From Actinotalea lenta (GTDB lineage Bacteria > Actinomycetota > Actinomycetes > Actinomycetales > Cellulomonadaceae), in assembly GCF_030586465.1 (NCBI RefSeq), contig NZ_JAUQYP010000001.1, forward strand, positions 1,286,834 through 1,350,833: DNA of 64,000 bases, read 5' to 3'. The notes beneath the pieces are model-generated. The model did no database searches. It was not told the origin of the DNA and worked only from the letters and a program-made list of their open reading frames with translations. Below are positions 16,993 through 25,800 of this stretch, piece by piece (the stretch's first letter is position 1; every line of letters starts with the position of its first letter). The translations under genes were made by a program, and so were the position numbers.

Positions 16993-19533
16993 GTGACCCG
17001 ACGACGTGCGCCTCGTGTCCTCGCCGGGGTCGCCGGCCTGGTCGTCGTGGCGTTCCTGGCGCTGGCGGGCGCCGGCCTCGTCGTGGTGCGCCGGCCGTTG
17101 CCCAACCACGACGGCACGGCGACCCTGGTCGGCCTGGACCGCGAGGTGACGGTGCGACGCGATGCGCGGGGCGTCCCCGCGATCCGGGCCGGAACCGCGA
17201 CGGACCTGTTCCGTGCCCAGGGGTACGTCGACGCGCAGGACCGCTTCTTCCAGATGGACCTGCGACGGCACATCGCCTCCGGCCGGCTCGCCGAGCTGGT
17301 GGGTGACGACCCCGACGCGATCGCGTCGGACACGGTGATGCGCACCCTCGGCCTGCGGCGGGTCGCCGTCGCAGAGTGGGCCCAGCTCGACGGCACCACC
17401 CGCGGCTACCTGCAGGCCTACGCCGACGGTGTCAACGCCTACCTGGCGACCCGCGGCCCCGATGGCCTCGCGGTGGAGTACACGGTCCTGGGGACCCGGG
17501 CGGACGTGGGCGAACCGGCGCCGTGGGACCCGGTGGACTCGCTGGCGTGGCTCAAGGCGGTGGCGTGGGAGCTGCGCTCCAACGACCGCGACGAGCTCGC
17601 CCGGGTCCAGGTCTACGACGCCATCCGGGACGTCGCCAGGACGGAGCAGCTCTTCCCGCCCGCCTCGGCGAGTCCGCCGATCGTGGCCGGTGAGGCGAGA
17701 CCGGCGGCCATGACCACGCGCGTGACGCTGGATCCCGGTGCAGCCGCCGCCGCGCGGTCCGCGCAGCAGGCCCTCGACGCCGTGCCGGACCTGGTCGGCC
17801 GCGGTGAGGGCATCGGCTCGAACTCCTGGGTGCTCTCCGGCGCGCACACCGCCAGCGGTGCACCGCTGCTGGCGAACGACCCGCACCTGGCGCTCGCCGC
17901 TCCGGGCGTGTGGTCCCAGGTCGCGCTGAGGTGCGCCCCTGTCACCGCGGGCTGCCCGTTCGACGTGGCGGGCTTCTCCTTCGCCGGCTTCCCCGGGGTG
18001 ATCATCGGCCACAACCCGCATCTCGCCTGGGGGTTGACCACGATGGGGGCCGACACGTCGGACTTCTTCCTCGAGCGCCTGGACCCGGGGAGCGGGACCT
18101 ACCAGCGTGACGGCGCGCAGATCGCCCTGGAGTCGCGCACCGAGACCATCGAGGTGGCCGGCGGTGAGCCGGTGGCGCTCGAGGTGACCTCCACCGTCCA
18201 CGGTCCGATCGTGTCGGACGTCCTCGACCCGCTGTGGGGTGCGCCCGTCCCACCGGGCGGCTGGGGGACGGGCGCGGTCGCCCTGAGCTGGTCGGGCCTG
18301 GAGCCGGGCCGCACCGCGCAGGCGGTGTTCGCGATGGACACCGCGGCCGATGCGGCCGACGTCCGGGAGGCCGCCGCGCTGTTCGACGCCCCCGCGCAGA
18401 ACATCGTGTTCGCGACGGTCGACGGGCACATCGGGTACCAGGCCCCGGGCCGGATCCCGATCCGGCGGGTGATCACGGACGGCCCCGTCCCGTCCGACGG
18501 CACCTGGCCCCGCCCCGGCTGGGACTCGCGCTACGACTGGCAGGGCTGGGTCGCCCCGGAGGACCTGCCGGCTCAGCTCGACCCGCCCGAAGGGTTCATC
18601 GTCGCCGCGAACCAGGCCGTCACCGCGCCCGGGACCGGCCCGTTCATCGCCCGGGACTGGGACTACGGCTACCGGGCGGCGCGGATCCGCCAGGTGCTCA
18701 CCGCGCAGATCGCCGCGGGACGCCCGATCGACGTCGCCTCGGCGCAGACCCTCCAGATGGACGCCCGGACGGCCCTGGTGGACGCCCTGGTCCCCGCCCT
18801 GCTCGCCGTGTCCGTCGACGACGCCTTCACCCGCCAGGCGGTCGACCTGCTGCGGGGCTGGGACGGCCAGATGACCGCGGACTCGCCGGCGGCGGCGTAC
18901 CTGGCCGCCGTGTGGGACGTGCTGCTCGCGGACACCTTCCACGACGACCTGCCGCAGTCCCAGTGGCCGGACGGCGGTGACCGCTGGTATGCGGTGGTCG
19001 ACGGGCTCCTGGGGGAGTCGGACAGCCCCTGGTGGGACGACCGGACGACCGTGAGCGTCGTGGAGAGCCGGGACGAGGTGCTCGAGCGCGCCCTCACCCA
19101 GGCGCGGGTGAGGCTGACGGTCGCACTCGGCAAGGACCCGTCCGGGTGGCGGTGGGGTCGGCTGCACCGCGTGGCCCTGCACCACCCGGTGCTCGGTGGG
19201 GGCGCGGCGCCCTGGCCGGTGACGATGCTCGTGAACCCTGCGCCGGTGCCCGTCGACGGTGGTGGCTCGATCGTGGAGGCCACCGCGTGGGACGCCTCCT
19301 CCGACTCGTTCGAGGTGGTCAGCGGGCCGTCGATGCGGATGGTGTGCGACCTGGCCGACTGGGACGCCTCGACCTGGGTGAACGCCACCGGGACGTCGGG
19401 ACACCCGGCTTCCCGGCACTACACCGACCAGCTCGCCGACTGGGTCGCCGGCCGCCAGGAGCCGTGGCCGTTCAGCGAGGACGCGGTGACCGCGGCGACC
19501 CGCGCGACGCTGGTCCTGCGCCCGCCCGCCTGA
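16993..19533 (+). CDS. Penicillin acylase family protein (Ntn-hydrolase), membrane-anchored or secreted
   Basis: An 846-residue precursor of normal length for this family. An N-terminal hydrophobic helix (about 10-32) gives export or anchoring. The alpha region (about 40-250) precedes the autocleavage site: GIGSNSWVLSG with Ser276 as the expected N-terminal nucleophile of the beta chain, followed by PLLANDPHL and the family's GFPGVIIGHN and LAWGLTTMGADTSDFF blocks. Such enzymes hydrolyse amides of penicillins, acyl-homoserine lactones or aculeacin-like lipopeptides; the substrate here is not predictable. Leaderless promoter at 16981. It converges with the cyclo-ligase gene. Confidence 0.9.
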   Translation: MTRRRAPRVLAGVAGLVVVAFLALAGAGLVVVRRPLPNHDGTATLVGLDREVTVRRDARGVPAIRAGTATDLFRAQGYVDAQDRFFQMDLRRHIASGRLAELVGDDPDAIASDTVMRTLGLRRVAVAEWAQLDGTTRGYLQAYADGVNAYLATRGPDGLAVEYTVLGTRADVGEPAPWDPVDSLAWLKAVAWELRSNDRDELARVQVYDAIRDVARTEQLFPPASASPPIVAGEARPAAMTTRVTLDPGAAAAARSAQQALDAVPDLVGRGEGIGSNSWVLSGAHTASGAPLLANDPHLALAAPGVWSQVALRCAPVTAGCPFDVAGFSFAGFPGVIIGHNPHLAWGLTTMGADTSDFFLERLDPGSGTYQRDGAQIALESRTETIEVAGGEPVALEVTSTVHGPIVSDVLDPLWGAPVPPGGWGTGAVALSWSGLEPGRTAQAVFAMDTAADAADVREAAALFDAPAQNIVFATVDGHIGYQAPGRIPIRRVITDGPVPSDGTWPRPGWDSRYDWQGWVAPEDLPAQLDPPEGFIVAANQAVTAPGTGPFIARDWDYGYRAARIRQVLTAQIAAGRPIDVASAQTLQMDARTALVDALVPALLAVSVDDAFTRQAVDLLRGWDGQMTADSPAAAYLAAVWDVLLADTFHDDLPQSQWPDGGDRWYAVVDGLLGESDSPWWDDRTTVSVVESRDEVLERALTQARVRLTVALGKDPSGWRWGRLHRVALHHPVLGGGAAPWPVTMLVNPAPVPVDGGGSIVEATAWDASSDSFEVVSGPSMRMVCDLADWDASTWVNATGTSGHPASRHYTDQLADWVAGRQEPWPFSEDAVTAATRATLVLRPPA

Positions 19534-19540
19534 CCTGGGC

Positions 19541-20194
19541 CTAGACGGGCTCGGACCAGTCGCGCAGCTCGCGCAGCTTCGTGGTCGTCACGGCGGCGTG
19601 CACGCGACGGTCGTGCGGCTCGACGGGCAGCGGCTGGGAGTCGGCGTCGTAGATCTCCTCACCGAAGACCAGGGCGATCACCGGCACCCCGGGGCGCACG
19701 TGCTCGAGCACGCGGTCGTACCACCCGCCGCCGTGGCCGAGCCGGTATCCGGCGGTGTCCACGGCCAGGGCCGGGACCACGACGACGTCCGCCTCGGCCA
19801 GGGCGTCGGGGCCGAGCGTCGGCCCGGCGGGTTCGGGCGGCCGGCCAGGGGCCCGGATCTCGAGCTCCTCCACCGAGGTCAGCGGCGCCCACTCGCGCTG
19901 CAGCCCGGTGCCGAGCACGGGCAGGAGCACCCGGGTGCCGCGGCGGGAGAGCCGGTCGAGCAGCGGCGAGGTGCCGGGCTCGGACGCTCGCGCGGCGTAC
20001 GCGGCCACGGTCCGGGCGGCGCGCACCTGCTGCAGGTCGCCGACCACCTGGGCGAAGTCGTGGGCGGCGCGCTCGAGCTCGCGCGGCGAACGCTTGTCCC
20101 GTTCCGCGATGATGGCGCGGCGGAACTGCTCCTTGACCACCGGGAGCTCGTCGCCCGAGCCGAACGGTACGTAGGGCTGGGCGATGGCGCTCAT
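19541..20194 (-). CDS. 5-formyltetrahydrofolate cyclo-ligase
   Basis: Converts 5-formyl-THF to 5,10-methenyl-THF with ATP. The 217-residue protein shows KEQFRRAIIAERDKRSP near the start, and the diagnostic ATP/substrate loop LGHGGGWYDR (about 164-173; usually GYGGGYYDR). Start ATG at 20194. It is divergent from galU, with about 90 bases between. The same arrangement (cyclo-ligase opposite galU-moeA-rimJ) is known in Mycobacterium, which supports the call. Confidence 0.9.
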   Translation of the reverse strand: MSAIAQPYVPFGSGDELPVVKEQFRRAIIAERDKRSPRELERAAHDFAQVVGDLQQVRAARTVAAYAARASEPGTSPLLDRLSRRGTRVLLPVLGTGLQREWAPLTSVEELEIRAPGRPPEPAGPTLGPDALAEADVVVVPALAVDTAGYRLGHGGGWYDRVLEHVRPGVPVIALVFGEEIYDADSQPLPVEPHDRRVHAAVTTTKLRELRDWSEPV

Positions 20195-20271
20195 GGCTCC
20201 ATCCTTGCAAACGTCACGGCCGGGGGCCCCGTCGCCGCGCGGCACGGGGCGACGCTCGGGGCAGGTCCGGC

Positions 20272-20277
20272 TAGCCT
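20272..20277 (+). promoter_or_regulatory. Leaderless-type -10 box before galU
   Basis: TAGCCT ends 7 bases before the galU ATG at 20285 and no ribosome-binding site is present. Confidence 0.6.
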
Positions 20278-20284
20278 GCCCGTC

Positions 20285-21172
20285 ATGGCCATCCGAAAAG
20301 CTGTCATTCCCGCCGCCGGACTGGGCACCCGCTTCCTGCCCGCGACCAAGTCGACGCCCAAGGAGATGCTGCCGGTCGTCGACAAGCCGGCCATCCAGTA
20401 CGTCGTCGAGGAGGCCGTCGCGGCCGGGCTCGACGACATCCTCATGATCACCGGACGCGGCAAGCGCACCCTCGCGGACCACTTCGACTCCGTCCCCGAG
20501 CTGGAGGCTGCGCTCGAAGCCAAGGGGGACGCGGCCCGGCTCGAGGCGGTCCGCGCCTCGACCGACCTCGCGAACATGCACTTCGTGCGGCAGGGCAAGC
20601 CGCGAGGCCTCGGCCACGCCGTGCTGTGCGCCAAGCAGCACGTGGGCGACGAGGTGTTCGCCGTGCTGCTGGGTGACGACCTCATGGATCCGCGCGACCC
20701 GCTGCTCGCGCCGATGCTCGACCTGCAGCAGCGCGTCGGCGGCTCCGTGGTCGCGCTCATGGAGGTGCCGCCGGAGCAGACCTCGATGTACGGGTGCGCA
20801 GTGATCGAGGACGGGCCGGAGAACGACCAGCCCCGGATCACCGGCATGGTCGAGAAGCCGGACCCCGCCGATGCGCCGAGCAACCTGGCGATCATCGGTC
20901 GCTACGTGCTGCACCCCCGGGTGTTCGAGGTCCTGGAGCGCACCGAGCCCGGCCGCGGTGGGGAGATCCAGCTCACCGATGCGCTCGCGACCCTCGCCGG
21001 GATGCCGGCCGAGGAGGGCGGCGGCGTGCACGGGGTGGTGTTCCGGGGTCGGCGCTACGACACCGGTGACCGCCTCGACTACCTCAAGGCGCAGATGCGC
21101 ATCGCCGTCGACCGCCCCGACCTCGGGCCGGACCTGGTCGCGTGGCTGAAGGAGTACGTGGCGACGCTGTGA
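20285..21172 (+). CDS. galU: UTP-glucose-1-phosphate uridylyltransferase
   Basis: Makes UDP-glucose, a precursor for glycans such as those built by the locus at 47-64 kb. The 295-residue protein has the nucleotide-binding start IPAAGLGTRFLPATKSTPKEM (lysines of the active site), VDKPAIQYVVEEAV, LGDD (about 130) and the late RGRRYDTGDRLDYLKA block. Length and motifs match bacterial GalU closely. It heads a + strand run galU-glp-rimJ-glpR conserved in actinobacteria. Confidence 0.96.
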   Translation: MAIRKAVIPAAGLGTRFLPATKSTPKEMLPVVDKPAIQYVVEEAVAAGLDDILMITGRGKRTLADHFDSVPELEAALEAKGDAARLEAVRASTDLANMHFVRQGKPRGLGHAVLCAKQHVGDEVFAVLLGDDLMDPRDPLLAPMLDLQQRVGGSVVALMEVPPEQTSMYGCAVIEDGPENDQPRITGMVEKPDPADAPSNLAIIGRYVLHPRVFEVLERTEPGRGGEIQLTDALATLAGMPAEEGGGVHGVVFRGRRYDTGDRLDYLKAQMRIAVDRPDLGPDLVAWLKEYVATL

Positions 21173-21179
21173 CCCGTCG

Positions 21180-22454
21180 ATGAGAACCGTCGCCGACCAC
21201 CTCGCCGCGGTGCTCGACGCCGCCAGGCCGGTCCCGGCGCTGGACGTGGTGCTGGCGGACGCCGCGGGCTGCGTGCTGGCCGAGGACGTGGTCGCGGGGC
21301 GGGACGTGCCCGTGCTGGCCGTGGCCGGCTGCGACGGGTATGCGGTGCGCACCACCGACGTCGGGGTCCCCGGTCCGGGTCCGACGGCCGAGGTCACGCT
21401 GCCGGTGGTCGAAGACGTGCCGGTCACCACGCCGGAGCCCTTGCGCCTGATCCCTGGAGCCAGTGCGCTGGTCGCGGCCGGGGCCCCGGTCCCGGCCGGG
21501 GCGGACGCGGTGGTCCCGCTCGAGCGCACCGACCGCGGACGGGCGCGGGTGGCGATCCGCGGCGGGGCCGAGCCGGGCGAGAACCTGCGGGCGGCCGGCT
21601 CCGACGTGCCGGTGGGTGCCAGGGTCCTCGCGGCGGGCACGCGTCTGGCGGCCCGCCACCTCGCCGTGGCCGCGACGGTGGGGCGCAGTCGGCTGCGGGT
21701 GCACCCGCGTCCTCGGGTCGTGGTGCTCACCGTGGGCGACGAGCTCGTCGAACCCGGTCGTCCCGTGCCGCGGGGGCGCCGGCACGACGCGGACGGCCAC
21801 GCCCTTGCGGCGGCCGCGCGGGACGCCGGTGCGATGCCGGTGCGGGTGGGTCCGGTCCCCGACGAGCGCGGCGCGCTGCGCGAGGTGATCGCCGACCAGC
21901 TGGTCCGTGCCGACCTCATGCTGATCACCGGGGGGCTGTCGGCGGGCCCGTGGGACACGGTCACCGATGTGCTCGCCCCGCTGGGCACGGTGCGGTTCGA
22001 CCACGTGGCGATGACCCCGGGTGACCGCCAGGGCTTCGGCACCGTGCGCGTCACGGAGGACTCGACGGACCTGGTGCATCCCGGAGGGCTGGGGTCCGGG
22101 GGTACGGGCGTGCCGCTGTTCGCCGTGCCCGGGCACCCCGTCGCGGCGATGATCTCCTACGAGGTGTTCGTCCGGCCGGCGCTTCGCGCAATGGGTGGGC
22201 ACGCCGACGTCTACCGGTCCTCGTTGCGGGCCGCCGTCGCGCGGCCGCTGCAGTCCCCTGCCGGCATGCGACACTTCGTCCCCGCCCGGCTGAGCGGGTC
22301 GCCGACGGAGGGCTACGTCGTGGACCCGGTGGGGGACCCCTCGGAACCGTCGATCGTGGGTCTGGCTTCGGCGAATGCGCTGATGGTGGTGGGCGAGGAC
22401 ACCACCAGGGTGCGGGCCGGGGACAGCCTGCCCTGCCTCGTGCTGGAGGGCTGA
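21180..22454 (+). CDS. MoeA-like gephyrin-family protein (Glp candidate)
   Basis: A 424-residue protein with the MoeA four-domain layout: AEDVVAGRDVPVLAVAGCDGYAVR (about 33-56), GENLRAAGSDV (about 138-148), VVVLTVGDEL (about 180-190), LITGGLSAGPWDTVTDVL (about 240-257) and PLFAVPGHPVAAMISYE (about 310). The usual catalytic-domain MKPGKP reads MTPGDR here. In Corynebacterium the homologue in this exact gene order (galU-glp-rimJ-glpR) is Glp, which binds FtsZ and works in division with its membrane receptor GlpR. No other molybdenum-cofactor gene is in the window, so a divisome role is at least as likely as molybdate insertion. Confidence 0.8.
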   Translation: MRTVADHLAAVLDAARPVPALDVVLADAAGCVLAEDVVAGRDVPVLAVAGCDGYAVRTTDVGVPGPGPTAEVTLPVVEDVPVTTPEPLRLIPGASALVAAGAPVPAGADAVVPLERTDRGRARVAIRGGAEPGENLRAAGSDVPVGARVLAAGTRLAARHLAVAATVGRSRLRVHPRPRVVVLTVGDELVEPGRPVPRGRRHDADGHALAAAARDAGAMPVRVGPVPDERGALREVIADQLVRADLMLITGGLSAGPWDTVTDVLAPLGTVRFDHVAMTPGDRQGFGTVRVTEDSTDLVHPGGLGSGGTGVPLFAVPGHPVAAMISYEVFVRPALRAMGGHADVYRSSLRAAVARPLQSPAGMRHFVPARLSGSPTEGYVVDPVGDPSEPSIVGLASANALMVVGEDTTRVRAGDSLPCLVLEG

Positions 22455-22455
22455 G

Positions 22456-23076
22456 ATGGCGCCCGGATGGCCCGCGGTGCTGCGCGAGGGCGATGTGGTG
22501 CTGCGACCGCTGCGACGGTCCGACGCGCGCGACTGGCTCGACGTCCGGGCCCGCAACGCGGACTGGCTGGCGCCGTGGGAGGCGACGTCTCCCGAGCCGC
22601 CGCGCGGTCCGACGCCGACCTTCGCGCAGTACGTGCGCCTGCTGCAGCGGCAGGCCCGCCGCGGCGAGGCGCTCCCGTTCGCGGTCGAGTACGGGGGGAA
22701 GGTCGTCGGTCAGCTCACCGTGTCCGCCATCGCCCGTGGGTCGGCGTGCTCGGGTTCGATCGGCTACTGGGTCAGTCGGGACGTCGCGGGTCGCGGGATC
22801 ATCCCGACGGCCGTCGCGATGACGGTGGACCACTGCTTCGGCCCGGTGGGCCTGCACCGCCTCGAGATCGCGATCCGGCCGGAGAACGCCGCGAGCCTGC
22901 GTGTGGTCGCCAAGCTCGGGCTGCGCGAGGAGGGCGTGCGGGAACGCTTCCTGCACATCCAGGGTGCCTGGCGTGACCACCGGACGTTCGCGGTGACCAC
23001 GGAGGAGGTTCCCGAGGGGCTGCTGGCCCGATGGCGCACGCACGGGGGTGCCGACACGCCGCCCGCCCTGCGATAG
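22456..23076 (+). CDS. GNAT acetyltransferase, RimJ/RimL type
   Basis: A 206-residue N-acetyltransferase of the RimJ/RimL group: VLREGDVVLRPLRRSDARDWLDVR at the start, GSIGYWVSRDVAGRGIIPTAV (acetyl-CoA loop, about 100-118), LHRLEIAIRPENAASLRVVAKLGLREEG (about 138-163). RimJ/RimL acetylate N-terminal amines of ribosomal proteins; the true target here is unknown. ATG with GGAGGG upstream, one base after the previous stop. Conserved position between glp and glpR. Confidence 0.88.
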   Translation: MAPGWPAVLREGDVVLRPLRRSDARDWLDVRARNADWLAPWEATSPEPPRGPTPTFAQYVRLLQRQARRGEALPFAVEYGGKVVGQLTVSAIARGSACSGSIGYWVSRDVAGRGIIPTAVAMTVDHCFGPVGLHRLEIAIRPENAASLRVVAKLGLREEGVRERFLHIQGAWRDHRTFAVTTEEVPEGLLARWRTHGGADTPPALR

Positions 23077-23094
23077 GCGGCTGACCTGCTCGCC

Positions 23095-23100
23095 TACCGT
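23095..23100 (+). promoter_or_regulatory. Leaderless-type -10 box before the GlpR-like gene
   Basis: TACCGT ends 6 bases before the GTG at 23107, so the gene may be transcribed separately from glp and rimJ. Confidence 0.55.
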
Positions 23101-23106
23101 CTCCTT

Positions 23107-24087
23107 GTGGGGAAGGAGCAGGCCGGCTTCGTGCTCGCCGCGGTGGCCGGCCTGTGGATCGTCTACCTGGTGCCCCAGCTGCTCCGGCACCGCCGCCAGC
23201 TCGCGGACGCCAGGGTCGACGACCGGTTCTCGGAGCGCCTGCGGGTGCTGCGGGTGGCGGAGTCCCCCGCGTCGGCGGGAGCGCACGTCCCGTCGCAGGG
23301 CCGGGTGCAGCTGCACCCGCGAGGAGGGGACCGGGCGATGCACCGACCGCAGTCCGTCGCAGACCGGGTCAGCGCCGACGGCGCGTACCTGACGGCGTCG
23401 GAGCGCGCCGCGCGCGCCGCCGCCCTGGCCCGACGCGCCGCCGCTGCGCGCCGACGAGCCCGGCTGGTGGCCGGGCTGCTGCTCGTGACGCTGATCACCT
23501 GGGGGGCGGTCCTCACGGCGCAGCTGGCCGTGCTGGTCGCGGTCGCTCCGACCCTGCTGCTCGGGGCCGTGCTGATCGCCGGGCGCCGGGCGGTGCTGGC
23601 CGGTCAGCGGGCCGACGCCGCGTGGGCCGCCGGTGCCGCACGCCGGGCCGCGCGCCCCGGTGGCTCTTCTCGGACCCTTGCCGTGGGTCGGGCCGTGCAC
23701 CCGTCGGAGGCCGTCACCGAGATCCTGGAGAAGGTTCCGGCGGGACCCGTGCGCTCCGCCGCCGAGCGGGTGCTCGCCACCGGTGAGGTGCCGGTCGTCG
23801 CCGGCACCGAGGCGCGCGAGTCGCGTCCGGCGGCCACCGAGCCGGCGCCGACCCCGAGCCCCGCACCGTCCGAGGACGCCGCCTGGGTGCCGGTGCCGGT
23901 GCCGCCGCCCACCTACGTCCTCAAGCCCGAGGCCCGTCGGCCCGAGCCCCGCCCGCTGACCGGCCCGCAGCCGGCGGTGCCGGCGGCGTCCGGTGCGGGC
24001 GCCGACGAGGCGCCCGAGGTGCGGCCGACCACGGGTGGCGTGGCGCTGGACGCGATCCTGGCCCGCCGTCGCGCGTCGGGGGAGTAG
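23107..24087 (+). CDS. Membrane protein, GlpR-like (gephyrin receptor candidate)
   Basis: A 326-residue protein. The N-terminal helix (about 6-24, GFVLAAVAGLWIVYLVPQLL) is followed by a cytoplasmic-type basic region with RHRRQLADARVDDRFSERLRVLR, then two adjacent helices (about 121-160) and a Pro/Ala-rich C-terminal half ending GGVALDAILARRR. This layout and position next to galU-glp-rimJ match the actinobacterial Rv0996/GlpR family, where the protein anchors Glp to the membrane at the divisome. Assignment rests on synteny and topology, not on a diagnostic motif. Confidence 0.65.
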   Translation: MGKEQAGFVLAAVAGLWIVYLVPQLLRHRRQLADARVDDRFSERLRVLRVAESPASAGAHVPSQGRVQLHPRGGDRAMHRPQSVADRVSADGAYLTASERAARAAALARRAAAARRRARLVAGLLLVTLITWGAVLTAQLAVLVAVAPTLLLGAVLIAGRRAVLAGQRADAAWAAGAARRAARPGGSSRTLAVGRAVHPSEAVTEILEKVPAGPVRSAAERVLATGEVPVVAGTEARESRPAATEPAPTPSPAPSEDAAWVPVPVPPPTYVLKPEARRPEPRPLTGPQPAVPAASGAGADEAPEVRPTTGGVALDAILARRRASGE

Positions 24088-24171
24088 CCCCGAGCGGGGA
24101 TCGCTCCGTCCCGCGGGAACGCTTCCGACCAAGGACCCATGCCTGAGGTCCCATCCCGAGGCGGCACTCAT

Positions 24172-24192
24172 TGTTATGGTTCTTCTATAACA
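24172..24192. promoter_or_regulatory. Inverted repeat, candidate GntR operator with overlapping -10
   Basis: TGTTAT and ATAACA form a perfect 6-bp inverted repeat with a 9-base spacer, and TATAAC at its right arm can serve as a -10. The site lies 20 bases before the DUF1648 gene, which is followed by a YtrA-type GntR gene; such regulators usually bind their own promoter. The rest of 24088-24212 shows only a weak CCCCGAGCGGGG hairpin. Confidence 0.45.
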
Positions 24193-24212
24193 GTTTGAGC
24201 AAAGGATCGAGC

Positions 24213-25214
24213 ATGGCCGCGTCAGCCCGCACCGTCGTCGCGCGCGCCACCTGGGTGGCACTCGTGGTTCCCGTCGTCGTCACCGCCGTCGCCGTGGCCC
24301 TCCAGCTGGCGTGGCTCGGAAGCCTCCCGGACCCGGTGGCGATCCACTGGGGCCTGGCGGGCGGCCCCAACGGCTTCGCGGCTGCGTGGGTCTCGATCGC
24401 GATCACGAGCGCCGCCGGGCTGCTCCTGCCGGTGCTGATGGCCGCTGCGACGATCCCCGCGTTGCGCCGCGGCGCGCAGGGCCCCACGTTCCGGTTCATG
24501 GCGGCGCTGTCAGCAGGCATGTCCGTCCTCATGGGCGTCGTGGCCACCTGGGCGCTCGCGATGCAGCGCGGCCTGGCGGACGCCACGGCGGCGCCCTCGA
24601 TCACGCCGGCGCTGCTGGTCGGCCTGGCGGCCGGAGCGGTCGTCGGGGCCGTCGGCTGGGCGGTCCAGCCAGGCCAGGAGCAGGTGATCGTCGGCGCGTC
24701 GGCCGCCGAGCCCATGCCGGTGCGCCCGGGGGAGCGGGTCCTGTGGACGCGCACCGCCACGGCGGCGCCCTGGCTGATGCTGCTGCTCGGCGCCACCGCG
24801 CTCGTCACGGTCGCTCTCGGCGTCGCCGCGTGGTTCACCGACCCGGCCCGCGCATGGACCTGGCTGGCCACGACGGTGGTCGTCGTGCTCGCGATCGCCG
24901 GGACCGGGGCCTACACGGTGCGCGTGGACGGCGACGGGCTCACCGTGACCGCGGCGCTCGGCCTGCCGCGCTTCCACGTGCCGCTCGCGGAGATCGACGC
25001 CGCCGGGACCGGCGACGTGGTCGGCCTGGGCGAGTTCGGCGGCTACGGGATCCGCCATGCGCCGCACACCACCGGCGTGATCCTGCGCAACGGGCCCGCC
25101 CTGCGGGTCCGGCGCACCGACGGTCGGTACCTCGTGGTGACCGTGGACGACGCGCCGGTCGCGGCGGCACTCATCGAGGGGCTCGTCGAACGTCGCGCCC
25201 GGTCCCGCGGCTGA
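24213..25214 (+). CDS. DUF1648-domain membrane protein with C-terminal PH-like region
   Basis: A 333-residue protein with about seven hydrophobic helices. The DUF1648 hallmark is near the start: LGSLPDPVAIHWGLAGGPNGFA (about 30-50). The C-terminal region (about 225-333) is soluble and beta-rich (TVRVDGDGLTVTAALGLPRFHVPLAEIDAA), similar to PH-like domains in such proteins. ATG at 24213 with AAAGGA. It is followed five bases later by a GntR regulator, a frequent pair in Gram-positive bacteria, where the protein may take part in envelope stress or transport. Function unknown. Confidence 0.72.
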   Translation: MAASARTVVARATWVALVVPVVVTAVAVALQLAWLGSLPDPVAIHWGLAGGPNGFAAAWVSIAITSAAGLLLPVLMAAATIPALRRGAQGPTFRFMAALSAGMSVLMGVVATWALAMQRGLADATAAPSITPALLVGLAAGAVVGAVGWAVQPGQEQVIVGASAAEPMPVRPGERVLWTRTATAAPWLMLLLGATALVTVALGVAAWFTDPARAWTWLATTVVVVLAIAGTGAYTVRVDGDGLTVTAALGLPRFHVPLAEIDAAGTGDVVGLGEFGGYGIRHAPHTTGVILRNGPALRVRRTDGRYLVVTVDDAPVAAALIEGLVERRARSRG

Positions 25215-25219
25215 CCGCG

Positions 25220-25618
25220 ATGCTGATCCGGATCGACCCCGGCAGCGACGTCGCGCTGTTCGCACAGGTCGCCGCGTCGCTGCGCGGAGAGATGGCCCAG
25301 GGGCGGCTGCGCCCGGGCGACCGGCTCCCGGCGGCGCGGGAGGTGGGGACGTCGCTCGGCGTGAACCTGCACACCGTGCTGCGCGCCTACCAGGACCTGC
25401 GCGACGAGGGGCTGGTGGACATGCGCCGTGGCCGGGGCGCTGTGGTCACGCCGCGCGCCGCCGCCCTGAGCGACCTGCGCGCGGAGATCCTCGCGCTGGG
25501 CGACCGCGCACGGGCCCTGGGGATGACGGCCGACACGCTCGCCTCCCTCGTGCGCGACAGCCTGAGCGACGGTCAGCCGGGCACCGGGTGGCCCGAGGGA
25601 CCGCGCGAGCAGGTGTGA
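25220..25618 (+). CDS. GntR-family transcriptional regulator, YtrA subfamily
   Basis: A 132-residue protein consisting of the GntR winged helix-turn-helix (about 10-75; LFAQVAASLRGEMAQGRLRPGDRLPAAREVGTSLGVNLHTVLRAYQDLRDEGLV) and a short helical dimerisation tail, the size of the YtrA subfamily that lacks a large ligand domain. It probably represses its own operon through the inverted repeat at 24172-24192. Confidence 0.9.
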   Translation: MLIRIDPGSDVALFAQVAASLRGEMAQGRLRPGDRLPAAREVGTSLGVNLHTVLRAYQDLRDEGLVDMRRGRGAVVTPRAAALSDLRAEILALGDRARALGMTADTLASLVRDSLSDGQPGTGWPEGPREQV

Positions 25619-25637
25619 GCCCACGCCGCGGCGGTGG

Positions 25638-25643
25638 TAACCT
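25638..25643 (+). promoter_or_regulatory. -10 box of tRNA-Ala
   Basis: TAACCT lies 13 bases before the first base of the mature tRNA, a normal distance for a tRNA promoter. Confidence 0.55.
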
Positions 25644-25656
25644 GTCCGCGCACTTC

Positions 25657-25731
<75 letters not shown>

Positions 25732-25736
25732 CCAGG

Positions 25737-25760
25737 ACGGCCCGGCTGACGCCGGGCCGT
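25737..25760. terminator. Hairpin terminator between tRNA-Ala and the mannosyltransferase gene
   Basis: A perfect 10-bp stem, ACGGCCCGGC with GCCGGGCCGT, around the loop TGAC, 7 bases past the tRNA. It can serve both the tRNA and the convergent gene that ends at 25801. Confidence 0.8.
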
Positions 25761-25800
25761 TCGTGTCTGTGCGGGTCGCTCCGGCCGGCCGCCGGACGCC

